Below are positions 44,813-57,340 of a DNA stretch of 64,000 bases, in pieces (positions within the stretch are counted from its first letter, which is position 1; each line of letters starts with the position of its first letter). This stretch comes from Cryptomeria japonica (Eukaryota; Streptophyta; Pinopsida; Cupressales; Cupressaceae). The stretch lies in NCBI RefSeq assembly GCF_030272615.1, contig NC_081407.1, forward strand, positions 141,736,897 through 141,800,896, given 5' to 3'. The position numbers and the translations under genes were made by a program. The notes beneath the pieces are model-generated. The model ran no database searches and had not been told where the DNA came from. It was given only the letters and a program-made list of their open reading frames with translations.

Positions 44813-45924
44813 AAGCCTAAGGCTTGTCATCCAAGGCTAAGTACAAGGAAAAATGTGTACGTGTTATTTTAATTAAGAATGCCTACATGTTATTTAAAAA
44901 ACACATGTACATTTTTTAATGAGAAAAAAACATGCATGCATTATAACGCGTAATTGTTATTGTTAGCAAGAAAAACATGTACGATTTTTGCTTACATTAA
45001 GCTAGAAAAGGAACATGTCTTTAGATGCTAATTCCTTTGGCCTTCCCTTAGTTTTTTTCATCAAGATATATGCATAAAATATCATTTAAGTAAAAGATAT
45101 ATTTTCTCTTTGTCTTTTATCTTTCTTATATGTATATATTGTCAGGATGTTTGAGAGTGGTTTTAGATCTCTAAGAGTCATAATACATCTTCTAAATTTT
45201 AGGAGATCTTATAAATTTTTATACTTAGTCAAATTTTAGTAATAAGTGATCTTCTATGATCATTCTCATGTTATCTCTCTATCTCACACTCACTGTCTCC
45301 CCAAGCTCTAGATCTATCTATTTTCCTATCTCTCTCCTTCTCCTCCCTCTCTACCTCTCTCTATCTCACTCTCGCCTTCTCCTCCCTCTCTACCTCTCTA
45401 TATCACTCTCTACTCTCTCCCATAGCTTTAGATGTTATAATATTTAGACATATCTCTCTTCTTATTATTCTCCCTCTCTCTCCCCCGTCTCTCTATATCA
45501 TTCTCTCCTCTCTCCCCAGTTTCTAAACCTATCTCTCACCCATCTACTTTGTATCTCCCCTCACTTCTTTACCTACCTCACATACATTCTCTCCTCTCTA
45601 TCTCACCTCTCTCTCCCCATCCCCACCTCTCTCTCTCTCTCCTTCAATCTCTCTACTTATCTCTCTCTCCTCTCTCCCTCTCCCTACACACCTCCCCTCC
45701 CTTCCTTTACTTATCTACCTACCTATCACACTCTCTCTCTCTACTTATCCCACTCTCAATCTTTCCCTTTGTACTAACTTCTATATCCCCTCTCCCTCTC
45801 CACATACCTCTACATCCCTCCTTCCCTGCCTCTATTAATCTACATAAATATCTCTCTATTGCTCTCTCCCTCTCTCCTTCCCTCTCTCCTTCCCTCTCTA
45901 TTTCTCTTTATCTCCCCCAAGATT

Positions 45925-46020
<96 letters not shown>

Positions 46021-46690
46021 CCCCCTAGCTACCTCCATTTCTCTAAATAAATCTCCCTCACAACCCCTCTCTCTATTCCTACATCCCTCCCTCCTTCCCT
46101 CTCTCCACCTCTCTACTTATCCATCTATATGTACTCTCTATCTCCCCTCTCTCTTTATCTATTTATCTCCTCTCTCTCTCTCTATCCATCTATCTTCCCT
46201 CCTACTCTCTTTATCTCCCCTATCTCTACCTACCTTTCTCTACTTTTATCTCCCCTAAGTCTCTACCTCCTTCCCTCCATACTACTATTTATATCACCTC
46301 ACTCTCTCTCAATACCTCTCTCTCCCTTTCTCTTACTCCCTACCTCCTTCCCTCTCCATACTCTCTTTCCCTAACTAATTATCTCTATCTACCCTTCCTC
46401 TCTTTAAATAACTCTCCTTCCCTCACTCCAACTCTCCCCTCCACTTTTGTCTATCCCACCTCTCTCTATCTCTCTCCCTCCCTCTCCACCTCTCTCTATC
46501 TATTTCCCCCTCTCAAATTATAACTATATCCCCTTTTCCTCTATCTTTATCTATATATATCTCCCTCCTTGCAAAACCTCTATTTCTATCTTTTCTTCTA
46601 TCTCCTGAAACTTCCCTTGCCACTTCTATCAATCTCATCTCTCCCCACTATCTCTCTATTACCTCTTTCTCAACCTAAATCACTCTCCCT
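44813..46690. repeat. Large inverted repeat, left arm (CT-rich)
   Basis: From about 44,813 the sequence is the reverse complement of 55,145 downwards. Shared phrases include TTAGCAAGAAAAACATGTAC, AGGATGTTTGAGAGTGGTTT and CATTCTCATGTT. After 45,260 it becomes almost pure CT-rich microsatellite, with (CT)n of about 90 bp at 45,930-46,018. It is interrupted at 46,690 by copia element B and continues for about 90 bp at 53,970-54,060. Serine/leucine-rich frames here are only repeat translations. Confidence 0.85.
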
Positions 46691-48064
46691 TGATGAAATA
46701 GCCTTGATTCCGCATAGACAACTAAGAGGGGGAGTGAATCAATTGTCACAAAAAATTACACAAATTAAACAATCTCAAATCTAATAATTAATCATGAAAG
46801 CATGAATCAGCAACACAACATGAACACACATAACACTAAGATTTTTGATGTGGAAAACCTAGTCAAGGGAAAAACCATGGTGGGAACCTACCCATAATAT
46901 GATGATACTCTATTAGAAGTATATGAAATATTGCAATGGGGAATGCACATGCATTCAAGCACATTGCCTAGAGTTCACTACTAAAAAATAACAACAAGGG
47001 CTACAACCCAGGACACACTATCTTGCAAATAGGTTTGGATCACATATAGGTGATCATGAACTAAATAAATAACATCTCCTAATACCTAGTTACAATTTCG
47101 GTTAAGCACATAACAATTTCTTCTCACACTTCTTCACTACCTTTCAAATATGTATACATTATTCGCTCATGCACATTCTGATTCTCATCCATACACACAC
47201 ACAATTACAAGGATATTACATTTATTTATACATGACATCAACTCTTCACAAGGTTGGCTCAACAATCATCACCTAATTACAAAAATATAACCACGCACAC
47301 TATATTATCACATGTGGACCAAGCAATGTCGTCTAATACATAGCACAAACCCATATCACATGCCTCAAATATGAAAAACCTCCAATAATTATGCATTGAA
47401 CATCCACAACACACTACAAGCATCTGGTCAGCCCCAAATATGAAGAACACAAGCACATCAGATAAAATCATCAATTATGCGCACAATGATCAATGTGGAC
47501 CACCAACAAAAAAGGCACATGGTCTAGAAACATCCAGAAGCATCATGAATTACCACCACAACATCTGCATCAACTCAAATTACTAGAATCACATCATCAT
47601 TATACTTTCAAGAACACTTACTGCAATGACTGTCTATCTTGAAAAATCACTTGTAGAGCTCCAAACCATGAACCACTTGAATTGAAGATACACATCAACA
47701 TCCCAAACATTCCTCCAAATCTACAAATCAAGATATTATAATGTGGAGCAATGCATATTAAAATACTGACATTGTGGCACCACTGAAAAACCAACCACAA
47801 CATAGATATCCATGACTCAAATCTTCATGGGAACCTCTCAAAATTGCATTGAATCATCTATACATAACCCTCCACAAACCTTTTAATCCGCAAACTCTAA
47901 TTATCAACATGATGAACAAACCAACTCACTGAACTTCATTGCAGCACTATCACAGACAGAGAAATATGTTGACATCAATGACAAAACATCTCTCATATAT
48001 CTCTAAAGCACATATTTGCATCATAATTACAGAAATCTCCAACAATCTCTCCAAACGTCCAACA
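46691..48064 (-). repeat. Element B 3' LTR
   Basis: Starts TGATGAAATAGCC and ends CCAACA on the plus strand. It is collinear with the right copy with scattered substitutions. A polypurine tract (minus strand CCAAAGGGGGAGAT) follows at 48,065-48,079. Confidence 0.95.
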
Positions 48065-48379
48065 ATCTCCCCCTTTGGCATTGATGAAAAGATATGATGT
48101 GAAAAACAATCAATGACAAAGAAATCAACAAATCTCCCATATTACTCTCTCCCTCTATACAAGTAACTCTCTCCCCCTTAGATTATTACATAGTTTTTCA
48201 CATGAATCTCTCTCCCTTCGACATCAATGACAAAGACACGTATATGCACCACAAAACATAAAACCAACTTACTGACTACTCTCCTTGAGTAGCAGTCTCC
48301 ACTGATCAATCCAGATCACAAGATATGACTGTGAAATGCACCGGATTGATGCATACCAATGCACATTAGTTCTGATCAG

Positions 48380-49141
48380 CAGGGGTAATCACCCCTAACT
48401 TCCCTTTGAGATACTCAGAAGTATCTTTAGGCAAAGGCTTCATGAAAATGTCTCAAATCTCTTCCTTTGTAGGCACATACTCCAATCTGACTTCCTTCTC
48501 ATTTACCTTGTCTCTCAAAAATTGAAACTTGATTGTATATGCTTAGTCTTGGAATGCAACACCGAATTCTTAGAAATGTTAATTGCACTTGAATTGTCAC
48601 AATAGATAGCAATAGGCTTATCATACACTACTCTAATATCTCTCAACATCTTCTTCATTCATACCACCTTAGTACAATTGTTAGCAGTAGCAATATATTT
48701 TGCCTTTGCAGTAGATAAAGAAATTGAATTTTGATTTTTGCGCAACCATGAAACCAATATTTTTCCCAAGAAAAATGCACCACCACTAGTATTCTTCCAG
48801 TCATCAACATATCATGTCCAATCAACATTAGTAAAAGAACTCAAAGTAAAATCATTATCTTTAGGATACCATAAACCAAAATCAAAAGATCCTTTCAAAT
48901 ATCTAAAGATTCTTTTAACAGCTACATCATGTGATTCCTTAGGATCATCTTGAAATCTAGCAACAAGACAAACAACATTCATGATATCCAATCTAGTCTG
49001 AGTCAAATAAAGCAATCCACCAATCATAGATTTGTATCTAGTCTGATTTTCTTTAAGGGAATCATCATCCTTGGTCAACTTACATTCGATCACCATAGGA
49101 GTTCCAACTCGCTTTGTATCCTCTAAACCAAACTTCTTCAA
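48380..49141 (-). pseudogene. Element B RNase H and polyprotein end
   Basis: Copia-type RNase H of the Pol polyprotein. Open down to 48,812 with GGLLYLTQTRLDIMNVVCLV and HDVAVKRIFRYLKGSFDFGL. Below that, broken frames show the STSGGAFFLG block and the C-terminal YVPTKEEI ... IFMKPLP motif that ends copia polyproteins. The frame is separated from RT by a stop near 49,180. Confidence 0.9.
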
Positions 49142-49189
49142 TAACTCTTTCGCATACTTGGACTGTGATATAAAGATCCCTTTTTCTAC

Positions 49190-49681
49190 CTATGTAATTT
49201 GCAATCCCAAAAATAATTTCATCTCTCCAATCATAGACATCTCAAATTCATTTTGCATTTCATTAGCAAACTCTTTGCACAAACTATCATTTCCTCCAAA
49301 AATAATGTCATCAACAAAAACTTCAACAATCAGAATATTATCATGATCAATCTTGCAATACATATTACTATCAGCAGTACTTTTTTTAAATCCAAGCTTC
49401 AACGTATACTTATCCAATCTGGCATACCATGTTCTTGGCGCATGCTTCAATCCATACAATGCTTTCTTCAACCGACACACCATATCCCTTTGATCAGTCA
49501 ATTCAAATCCATTTGGTTGCTCTATGTACACCTCTTCTTCCAATTCGCCATTTAGGAATGTTGACTTGACATCCATCTGATATACTTTCAAATCTTTGTA
49601 AGTAGCATAAGAAAGAAATAATCTAACAGCTTCAATCCTTGCTACCGGAGCAAAAGAATCCTCAAAATCAATTCTTTCCAT
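49190..49681 (-). pseudogene. Element B reverse transcriptase
   Basis: Copia RT segment of 163 codons. Visible motifs in order: [37 protein letters not shown] (LNG block), [20 protein letters not shown] and the catalytic [11 protein letters not shown]. Block order and spacing are normal for plant Ty1/copia. The N-terminal continuation (49,682-50,100) is broken by stops. Confidence 0.95.
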
Positions 49682-50499
49682 TTGAGAATATCATTTACAA
49701 ACAAGTCTTGCTTCGTTTCTAACAACTTCACCTTGCTCATTCAATTTATCTGGAAGACCCATTTAGTTCCTATTACATTTTTTTCTTAGGTTTGTGAAAA
49801 AGAATCCATGTATTGTTCTTCTCAATCTGATTCAATTCTTCTTCCATTTCTTTTAACTAATGTTCATCTTTACATGCTTCATTCACATCATTAGGTTCAA
49901 TCTTTGAAATCAAACAATACTCAACCTGATCTTCTGCAATTCTTCTTCTAGTCTAAACACCTTTATTTCTATCTCCTATAATCTGATTTTTTAAATGATT
50001 CAATCTTACATACCTGGGAGTCTTAGGATTTTCTTGATTTTTAGACTCTTGAGTTCTTTCTTGAGTACTTGCACTAGTACCTTCTCCTTGATTTATTGGA
50101 TTCACCGAAACGATCTAAACTTGATTCTAGATTTGAGGTTGCTTTCCTTTGTTTGCACTATCATTCTAATCATCTGAATCATATTTGTAAGATATGATCT
50201 TTTTCTCATTGCTTTCATCAACCCTGACATTTTCACTCTCAACTATTTTTCTCAATCTCTTGTTATAACACCGATAGGCCTTGCTTTTAGTAGAATAACC
50301 AATAAATATTCCTTCATCACATCTAGCATCAAACTTTCCTAAATCTTCATCCCTTTTGATATAACATTTACTTCAAAACATTTTGAAATATTTAACAATA
50401 GGAGCATGACCAAACCATAATTCATAAGGAGTCTTACAGGTATCACCTTTGATATGCACTCATTTAAGAGTGTAAACAATAGTACTCACATCTTCTCTA

Positions 50500-51230
50500 C
50501 AATAAACATGTGAAACATTTCCTTGAAACATCATTGTCCTTACGGCTTCTTGAATGGTTATGTTATTTCTTTCCACAACTCCATTTTGCTGAGGGGTTCT
50601 TGGAGCAGACAACTATCTTCTTATTCCATGCTCTTCACAAAATGCATTAAACTCACCGGAAATGACTTTTCCACCTCTGTCAAATCTCAGACACTTTAGC
50701 TTCAAACATGTCTTAGTCTCAACAATATAATTGAAAATCTTGAACTTTTCTAAAGCTTCAAACTTTTCCCTTAAGAAATTAATCCACATCATCCTTGAAT
50801 AATCATCAATCAACAACATGAAATATTGGTCTCCTTGAAAGCTTCTAACTCTAGAAGGTCCACACAAATCAATATGCACAAGATCTAATAATCCATTTGA
50901 AAAATGCTTCTTACTCTTAAAATAAATTCTGGTTTGTTTTCCTAATTGACATTCCTTGCACATAGGGTTAGCAGGTTTCATCAACTTAGAAATATCTCTC
51001 ATAGCTTGAGTAGAACTTATCTTAACAATGTTATCAAAATTTACATGACACATCCTTCTATGCCATAGCCAAATTTCATCAACTTGAGCAATCAAACATA
51101 TTTTACCGGAGCTATTCAAGTGAAATATATTACCTTTAGTCTTTGCACCTGATGCAATCTCTATTTCGGAGCTACCCAAGATTCTATATTTTCCATTCTT
51201 GAACTGAAGATCATATCCCTTGTCAACCAT
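50500..51230 (-). pseudogene. Element B GAG-pre-integrase and integrase
   Basis: Integrase of the copia Pol. The zinc-binding region reads LWHRRMCHVNF ... CKECQLGKQ. The DDE core shows HIDLCGPSRVRSFQGDQYF (first Asp) and LRFDRGGKVISGEFNAF (second Asp, with Arg where Asn is usual: FDRGG for SDNGG). The Glu region QQNGVVERNN follows beyond a frame break at about 50,613. The open frame runs 51,230 to 50,613; the remainder is frameshifted. Confidence 0.92.
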
Positions 51231-51440
51231 CTATCCAACACTTAAAATATTATGCTTTAGGTCTTCTACATATAAGACATCATCAATATTGTGCTTACCA
51301 TTAAGAGAAATAGAACATCTACCACGGATTATACCAGCTTTATCATCTCCAAACTTTACAACTCCACCTTCATACTTCTCCAAGCTCACAAACTTACTCT
51401 TATCACTTTTCATATTATGAGAGCATCCATTGTCTATCAT
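51231..51440 (-). pseudogene. Element B protease
   Basis: Copia aspartic protease segment. The active-site motif is IDNGCSHNM, where the usual Asp-Ser-Gly is Asp-Asn-Gly. The downstream GRCSISLNGKHNIDDVLYVE and LKHNILSVG are the standard copia flap and C-terminal blocks. A stop separates it from the pre-integrase domain. Confidence 0.88.
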
Positions 51441-51447
51441 CCATTCA

Positions 51448-52520
51448 TCTTTCTCTTCAACCTATGTAGCCAAAACTCTTTCCACATTCATGTAGCTAGC
51501 AAAATCAGTGGGCATTGGATCATCTTCCTTGATAGCAATAAACACCCATTCATTCTCACTTTCATTTCCTTTATCCAATTCATCATCTGAAACACCTTCA
51601 TCAGCAACATAATAACATCTCTTATGAAATTTAGGCTTCAAAGTTTTCTTAGGAACTCTTTTCGAACACCTTGAGGCAAAATGACCTATCTTATTGCAAG
51701 AAAAACATTTAAGAGGCAACTTTCTTTCATACTTACTGACTCCTTTAGGTAATATTCTAGCAACCAGTGCTTCAAGCTCCCCAAGCTCTCATTCTTCTTC
51801 TTCCATTTCCTTCATCTCCTTCTCATATCTGGACATCCTCCTTGAAGAACTTTCTCTTGGATCATATCTCTATTTATTCTTTCTAAAAATAGTGGCTTTG
51901 AATACAGATTCTACCTTAGGAAGGGAAGCACCAAACTCACTTAATTCAAAGGTTGATAGCTCACCAATCAACATGTCTCTGGTTACATCAGTCACGATCT
52001 ATATCTCCTCAATAGAAACAACTTTATGTTTATAGGATGCAAGTAGGGATCTCAGCACTTTAGCAACAATCTATGATTCTTCCAACTTTCCACCGGCACA
52101 TCTGATATTGCACACTAGTTCATTCACCTTTTGCATAAAAGAATTAATGTTCTCATCTTTTCCCATCCTCAACATCTCATACTTTCCCTTTAAGCTCTAC
52201 AACTTAGCAACCTTCACATAAATGTCATGTTCATACAAGGTTTCCAACTTCTTCCAAGTCTCATGAGCAATCTGCAATTTCATAACATTTGTCATTTAAA
52301 AATATGTCAAGGAACTCAACAATGCTTCCTTAGCCCTAATATTACATTCAACTTCCTTTATCTCATCCAAAGTTGAAGGTCGATTAGCAGGAACATTATA
52401 CTTATTCTTTGTAATAGTCCAATAAGATTTGCCAATGCATCTCAGATGGCATTATGTGCGACTAATCCAAAGAGAGTAGTTAGTACCATCAAATTTTGGA
52501 CTATCCTTGTAAGACGCCAT
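51448..52520 (-). pseudogene. Element B Gag
   Basis: Starts MASYKDSPKFDGTNYSLW at 52,520, the canonical copia Gag start (F-x-G-x-N-Y-x-x-W). It is soon broken by a stop and shifts. The nucleocapsid part is open (51,719-51,462) with one CCHC knuckle, CFSCNKIGHFASRC. An acidic linker follows (DDELDKGNESENEW) before the protease. Confidence 0.88.
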
Positions 52521-52559
52521 CCTGGATCACCTCAAGCGATTAAGCTTCTCTAGAGGAAC

Positions 52560-52574
52560 TTGCTCTGATACCAA
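52560..52574 (-). other. Element B primer-binding site
   Basis: The minus strand reads TGGTATCAGAGCAAG, matching the plant initiator tRNA-Met PBS, next to the right LTR. Confidence 0.92.
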
Positions 52575-52575
52575 T

Positions 52576-53969
52576 TGATGAAATAGCCCTGTTTCCAGGC
52601 AAACAACTAAGAGGGGGGCTGAATCCATTTTCACAAAAACTTACAAAAATAAACTTAATCTTAGATATGATAATTAACCACGAAAGTATGAATCAACAAA
52701 ACAACACGAACACACATAACACCAAGATTTTTGATGTGGAAAACCTAGTCAAGGGAAAAACCATAGTGAGAACCTACCCACAATATGATGATACTCTATT
52801 AGAAGTATATGAAATATTACAATGGGGAATGCACATGCATTTAGGCACACTAACTAGAGCTCACTGCTCAAAAACAACAACATGGGCTACAACCCAGGGA
52901 AGACACACTGTCTTACAAACAAATTCAAATCACATCCGGAAGATCATGAACTGGAGAAATAACATCTCCTAATGCCCGGTTAAAGTTTCGTCTAAGCACA
53001 TAAAAATTTCTTCTCACACTTCTTCATTGCCTTTGAAAGATGTATACATTATTTGCTCATGCACATTCTGATTCTCATCCATACACACACACAATTACAA
53101 AGATATTATATTTATTTATACATGACATCAAATCTTCACAAGGTTGGCTCACCACTCATCACCTAATTACAAAAATATAACCACACACGCTATATTATCA
53201 CATGTAGACCATGAAATGTTGGCTAAGTCATAGCACGGACCCATATCACACACCTTGAATGCGAAACACCTCCAAGAATTATGCATCGAACATCTGCAAC
53301 ATGCTACAAGCATCGAGTCGGCCCCAAATATGAAGAACACAAGCACATTGAAGAAAATCATTAATTATGTGCACAATGATCAATGTGGACCACCAACACA
53401 AAAGGCATGTGATCCATAAACATCCACAAGCATCATGAATTACCACCACAACATCCGCATCAACTCAAATTACTAGAATCACATCATCATTATACCAAAC
53501 TTCAAGAACGCTAACTACAATGGCTGTCAATCTTGAAAATTTACTTGTGGAGCTTCAAACCATGAACCACTTGAATTGAAGATACACATCAATGTCCCAA
53601 AAATTCCTCCAAATCCATAAATCAAGATATTATAATGTAGAGTAATGCAGATCAAAATACTAACACTTTGTCACCATTGAACATTGAAAAACCAACCACA
53701 ACACAGATATCCATAACTCACTCAAATCTTCATACGAACCTCTGAAAATTGCACTGAATCATCTATACATAACCCTCTACAAACACTTTAATCCGCAAAC
53801 TCTGATCATCAACATGTTGAACAAACCAGCTCACTAAACTTCACTATAGCACTGTAACAAATAGAGAAATATGTTGACATCAATGACAACACATCTCTCA
53901 GATATCTCTAAAGCACATATTTCAAGGATACTTACAAAAATCTCCGACAATCTCTCCAAACATCTAACA
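52576..53969 (-). repeat. Element B 5' LTR
   Basis: Pairs with 46,691-48,064. Plus-strand start TGATGAAATAGCC, end TCTAACA. It contains the AAGAGGGGG-YTGAATC motif near its PBS side, as in element A and the lone LTR. Confidence 0.95.
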
Positions 53970-54191
53970 TCCCTCTCTACCCATTTCTCTACCTATTGCT
54001 CTTTCCTTTTCTCTCTACTTGACTGTATCTACCTACCTCTCTTGCACTCCCCGCGTACTCTATTTATCTAAATACCTAGATGGAGAAAGGTGGAGAGGAA
54101 AGGAGAGAGATAGAGAGAGGTAAGATAGATAGAAGTGAAGGGGGGATTTGCAGTGAGGGAGGGTAGATAGATAAAAGTAGTAAGAGAAAGA

Positions 54192-54230
<39 letters not shown>

Positions 54231-54577
54231 AGGAGGTAGAGAGTTAGGGGAGATAAAAGTAGACAGGGATGGAAAGAGAGGTATATAAAGAGAAGGAGAG
54301 GGGAGATAAAGAAGTAAGGTAAAGAAAAATAGAGGGATGAAGGGAGAGAGGGAATGAGAGAGAGGGAGAGAGCAAGATTTATATAGATGAATAGAGGTAG
54401 GGAGGGAGGGAGGGAGAATGGAGATAGAGGTAACTAGAGAGGGAAAGGGTGAGAGTGAGATAAGTAGAGAGGTAACATGGGAGGGTGGGACAAAGAGAGG
54501 GATATGTATGTAGAGAGATAGTGGTAGGGAGGGAGTGAGGGGATGTGTGTAGGGAGAGGGAGAGAAGAGATATAGAT

Positions 54578-54642
<65 letters not shown>

Positions 54643-55145
54643 TAGGTCTAGAGATTGAGGGAGACAAAGAGAGTGAAATAGTGATAGAGAGAATCATAAT
54701 AGGAGCTTAGTGATTAATGAAATTTTACTAAGTTTGATAAATTATAGGATCTAGAGTTTGGGGAGAGAGGAGAGAGTGAGATAGAGAGAGAACATGAGAA
54801 TGATGATATAAGCCCATTGATTACACAAAATTGACTAAGTCTGAAAATTTATAAGATCTCATAAATTCTAGAATTTGCATTATGAATCCTAGAGATCTAA
54901 AACCACTCTCAAACATCCTATCAATATATCCATAAAATATAACTTAAAGCATATATTCTAGCATTATGTAAGCAAAGTGTGTACATGTTTTTCTTGCTAA
55001 CCATAACACGTACATATTATAATACATGTGTGTTTGTTGTCATAAAAGCACATACATGTTTTTATTTTAAATAACATGTACACATTTTTAATTCAAAGAA
55101 TGTGTATGTGTTTTGGCTTAGATTTTCCAAGCCTTAACACATACA
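53970..55145. repeat. Large inverted repeat, centre and right arm (GA-rich)
   Basis: 53,970-54,060 completes the CT-rich left arm. The turning point is around 54,060-54,090. The right arm is then GA-rich to about 54,800, with (GA)n at about 54,198-54,228 and 54,583-54,638. It continues as the reverse complement of 44.8-45.3 kb. The arms differ in microsatellite length. Confidence 0.85.
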
Positions 55146-57340
55146 TAGTTTTTGAATTTATCAACGTAGTTTTTGAATTTATCAAAAACACACACGCGTT
55201 TTGTCCATTTTAGGCATTTTTTTTGTTGATGGCCATTTTTTTGTTTACCATCTTAAGAATTCATGTAATTTTATTTATGCATGTAATACAATCACAATTC
55301 AAAGATTGATGAATATAAACATATATTCAAATTTAATTGTATAATAATTTTTAATATTACTAATTGGGTCATATTTTATAATAATCATTAAGACAAAAAT
55401 TTGACAAATATAAATATTAGTTTTTTTATAAATTTTAAAAGAATTAAGAATTCACTTTTTACATTTTTAATAGGTTTAATTTTATTTTTTAACTTTTTAA
55501 GTTTGGTTTTATTTATATCTTTAAAGGTAAGATTTAAAATTTTAGCATCAACATTTTTAATATAGTTTAGTTTTATTTTTTAGTATTTTATTTCAAGTAG
55601 GTTCAAGTTTTTATTATGTTTTATTTTTTTTAAAATGAGTTTATCTTTTGATTATTGAGTGTTAGATCCCCAAATCTTTATACAATTTTTCACTAGGTGT
55701 ACCTATTATTTTAGTTTAAAGTCAAAATCTATAAATTGGTAATGCAACATTAAATTACTAATCTCACCTAATCTTGACTCTAAATATATATCCTAACACT
55801 ATTGATAGGAACTTGACACATTGTGTCCCTTGTTTAACTGGCTAATACTTTCCTCTCAAAATAAAATAAATTCAAATTTTTATTTAATTTTCTATCTTTA
55901 TTTTATTTATTTCCTTCATACATTTACACCTTTACCTTATCCCTCTGCCTCATCACTCCATGTGCATCATAGGTCTCACGCTCTCTTAGTTTTTTGCAGT
56001 CATTGATCTTGCAATTTAATCTCTACCTTTAATTAAATGTGATGTGGGGCATATAATTAAGACCTTCATTGACTCATTTTGATCCTAGCACTTTTGAGTA
56101 CCTACATTATCGTCAAATTATTAAGCATTATCACTAGCATGAGCTAGCATTATCATTATCAAGCATCAAGCTTTCATATTATCATGATGATATCAAAGTT
56201 ATGCTACAAAATCTAAGATCAAATCCACATCGAACATTCAAGCAAGTCTGAAGTAACAATGGAGTCTCCTAAGATCATTGTATTGATATTATTATTTATC
56301 ATTTGATTTTAGGCATAGATCTTAGATTTCATTTCGTGTTTGTGTGGATTGTGAATTGGGATCTTGCATTGCATTGTTTCCATTATTTTGATTCACATTT
56401 TCACATCATTCACAGTAATCATGTGCTTATGATTAATTTTGTTGGTTTATTTTGATTTATTTTTATACATAAATATAGTCTTGTGCCCCATTACCTAGAG
56501 GTATAATTGCTTGATTAGTTGGTTTACTCTACTAGTTCTAACTGAAGAGCTTGAAGAGTTGTTGTTGCCCATTCCTTCAAGGAATGCATTGCATCATGAA
56601 ATTCTTGTTTTTTGTCCTTGTTTGCTATCCTCTAGCTTTTTATTCTCTCTTTGATACTTTTGTTTCTATCACTTATTGATATGCAATAAAAATTATTTAT
56701 AAATTTTTGATTGTTCACTAATTATTATGTCTTGTTATAATAAGATCATAACTCTAATACCATTAGATTTTTCTAAAATAAATGTTTACAAAAATCAAAC
56801 CCAAAAAATTTAATATAAAAATTAGTTATTCATTGACTAAACAAATGCAACTCACTAGAATGCCCAACACATAAATCTAGACTTTAGAAAGTTCTTCATG
56901 CCTTGTATATTACAAATAGATCATCTAGCTAGTTCTAAACATCCTAAAATATAATTATTTTGGCTTTGCCTATTTGGATTTTTATTTTGAAACCAAGATA
57001 CAAGTTTTTGAAACAGGCCAGTGATATGAGAGGTAAATGAGAATAAACTAGTAATTATGTTTAAGATTATGTTCACGAAGAGAAAACAAAAGAGGATTGT
57101 TTTAACTTTTGAAACTCCACTTAAAACACAAGAGAATCGAATATGTCTTGGAAATAACAGATTTTATGGAGGTCTTACAATTTATTTTTGGAAAAAAAAG
57201 ATTGATTTGGAACATTATAAGATTTTGTAATTAAATTATTAATTTTTCAGCTTGGATAATGGATGAGTTTGGAACATTAAAAGATTTTTTAATTAAATTA
57301 TTAATTTTTCCAGCTTGGATTTATAGTTTATGGGTATTTA
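55146..57340. other. AT-rich DNA, no gene recognised
   Basis: No coding motif on either strand. A ~65-bp direct duplication (TTTGGAACATTAWAAGATTT and TTTTTCCAGCTTGGA) lies at 57,204-57,255 and 57,269-57,320. 56,040-56,700 has an LTR-leader look, without a partner copy. Confidence 0.45.

Larger units (their letters stand above)
46691..53969 (-). mobile_element. Element B: Ty1/copia retrotransposon
   Basis: LTRs of 1,374 and 1,394 bp bound a 4.5 kb interior with Gag, protease, integrase, RT and RNase H in copia order on the minus strand. Perfect 5-bp target duplication TCCCT (46,686-46,690 and 53,970-53,974). PBS is TGGTATCAGAGCAAG and the polypurine tract matches that of element A. The interior has several stops and shifts, so the copy is inactive, but it is among the best preserved in the window. 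Confidence 0.95.

Noticed and set aside
45549-46050. Long Ser/Leu-rich open frames (up to 159 codons)
   Set aside because: They are translations of the (CT)n microsatellite in the inverted repeat arm; no start context or non-repeat protein content.
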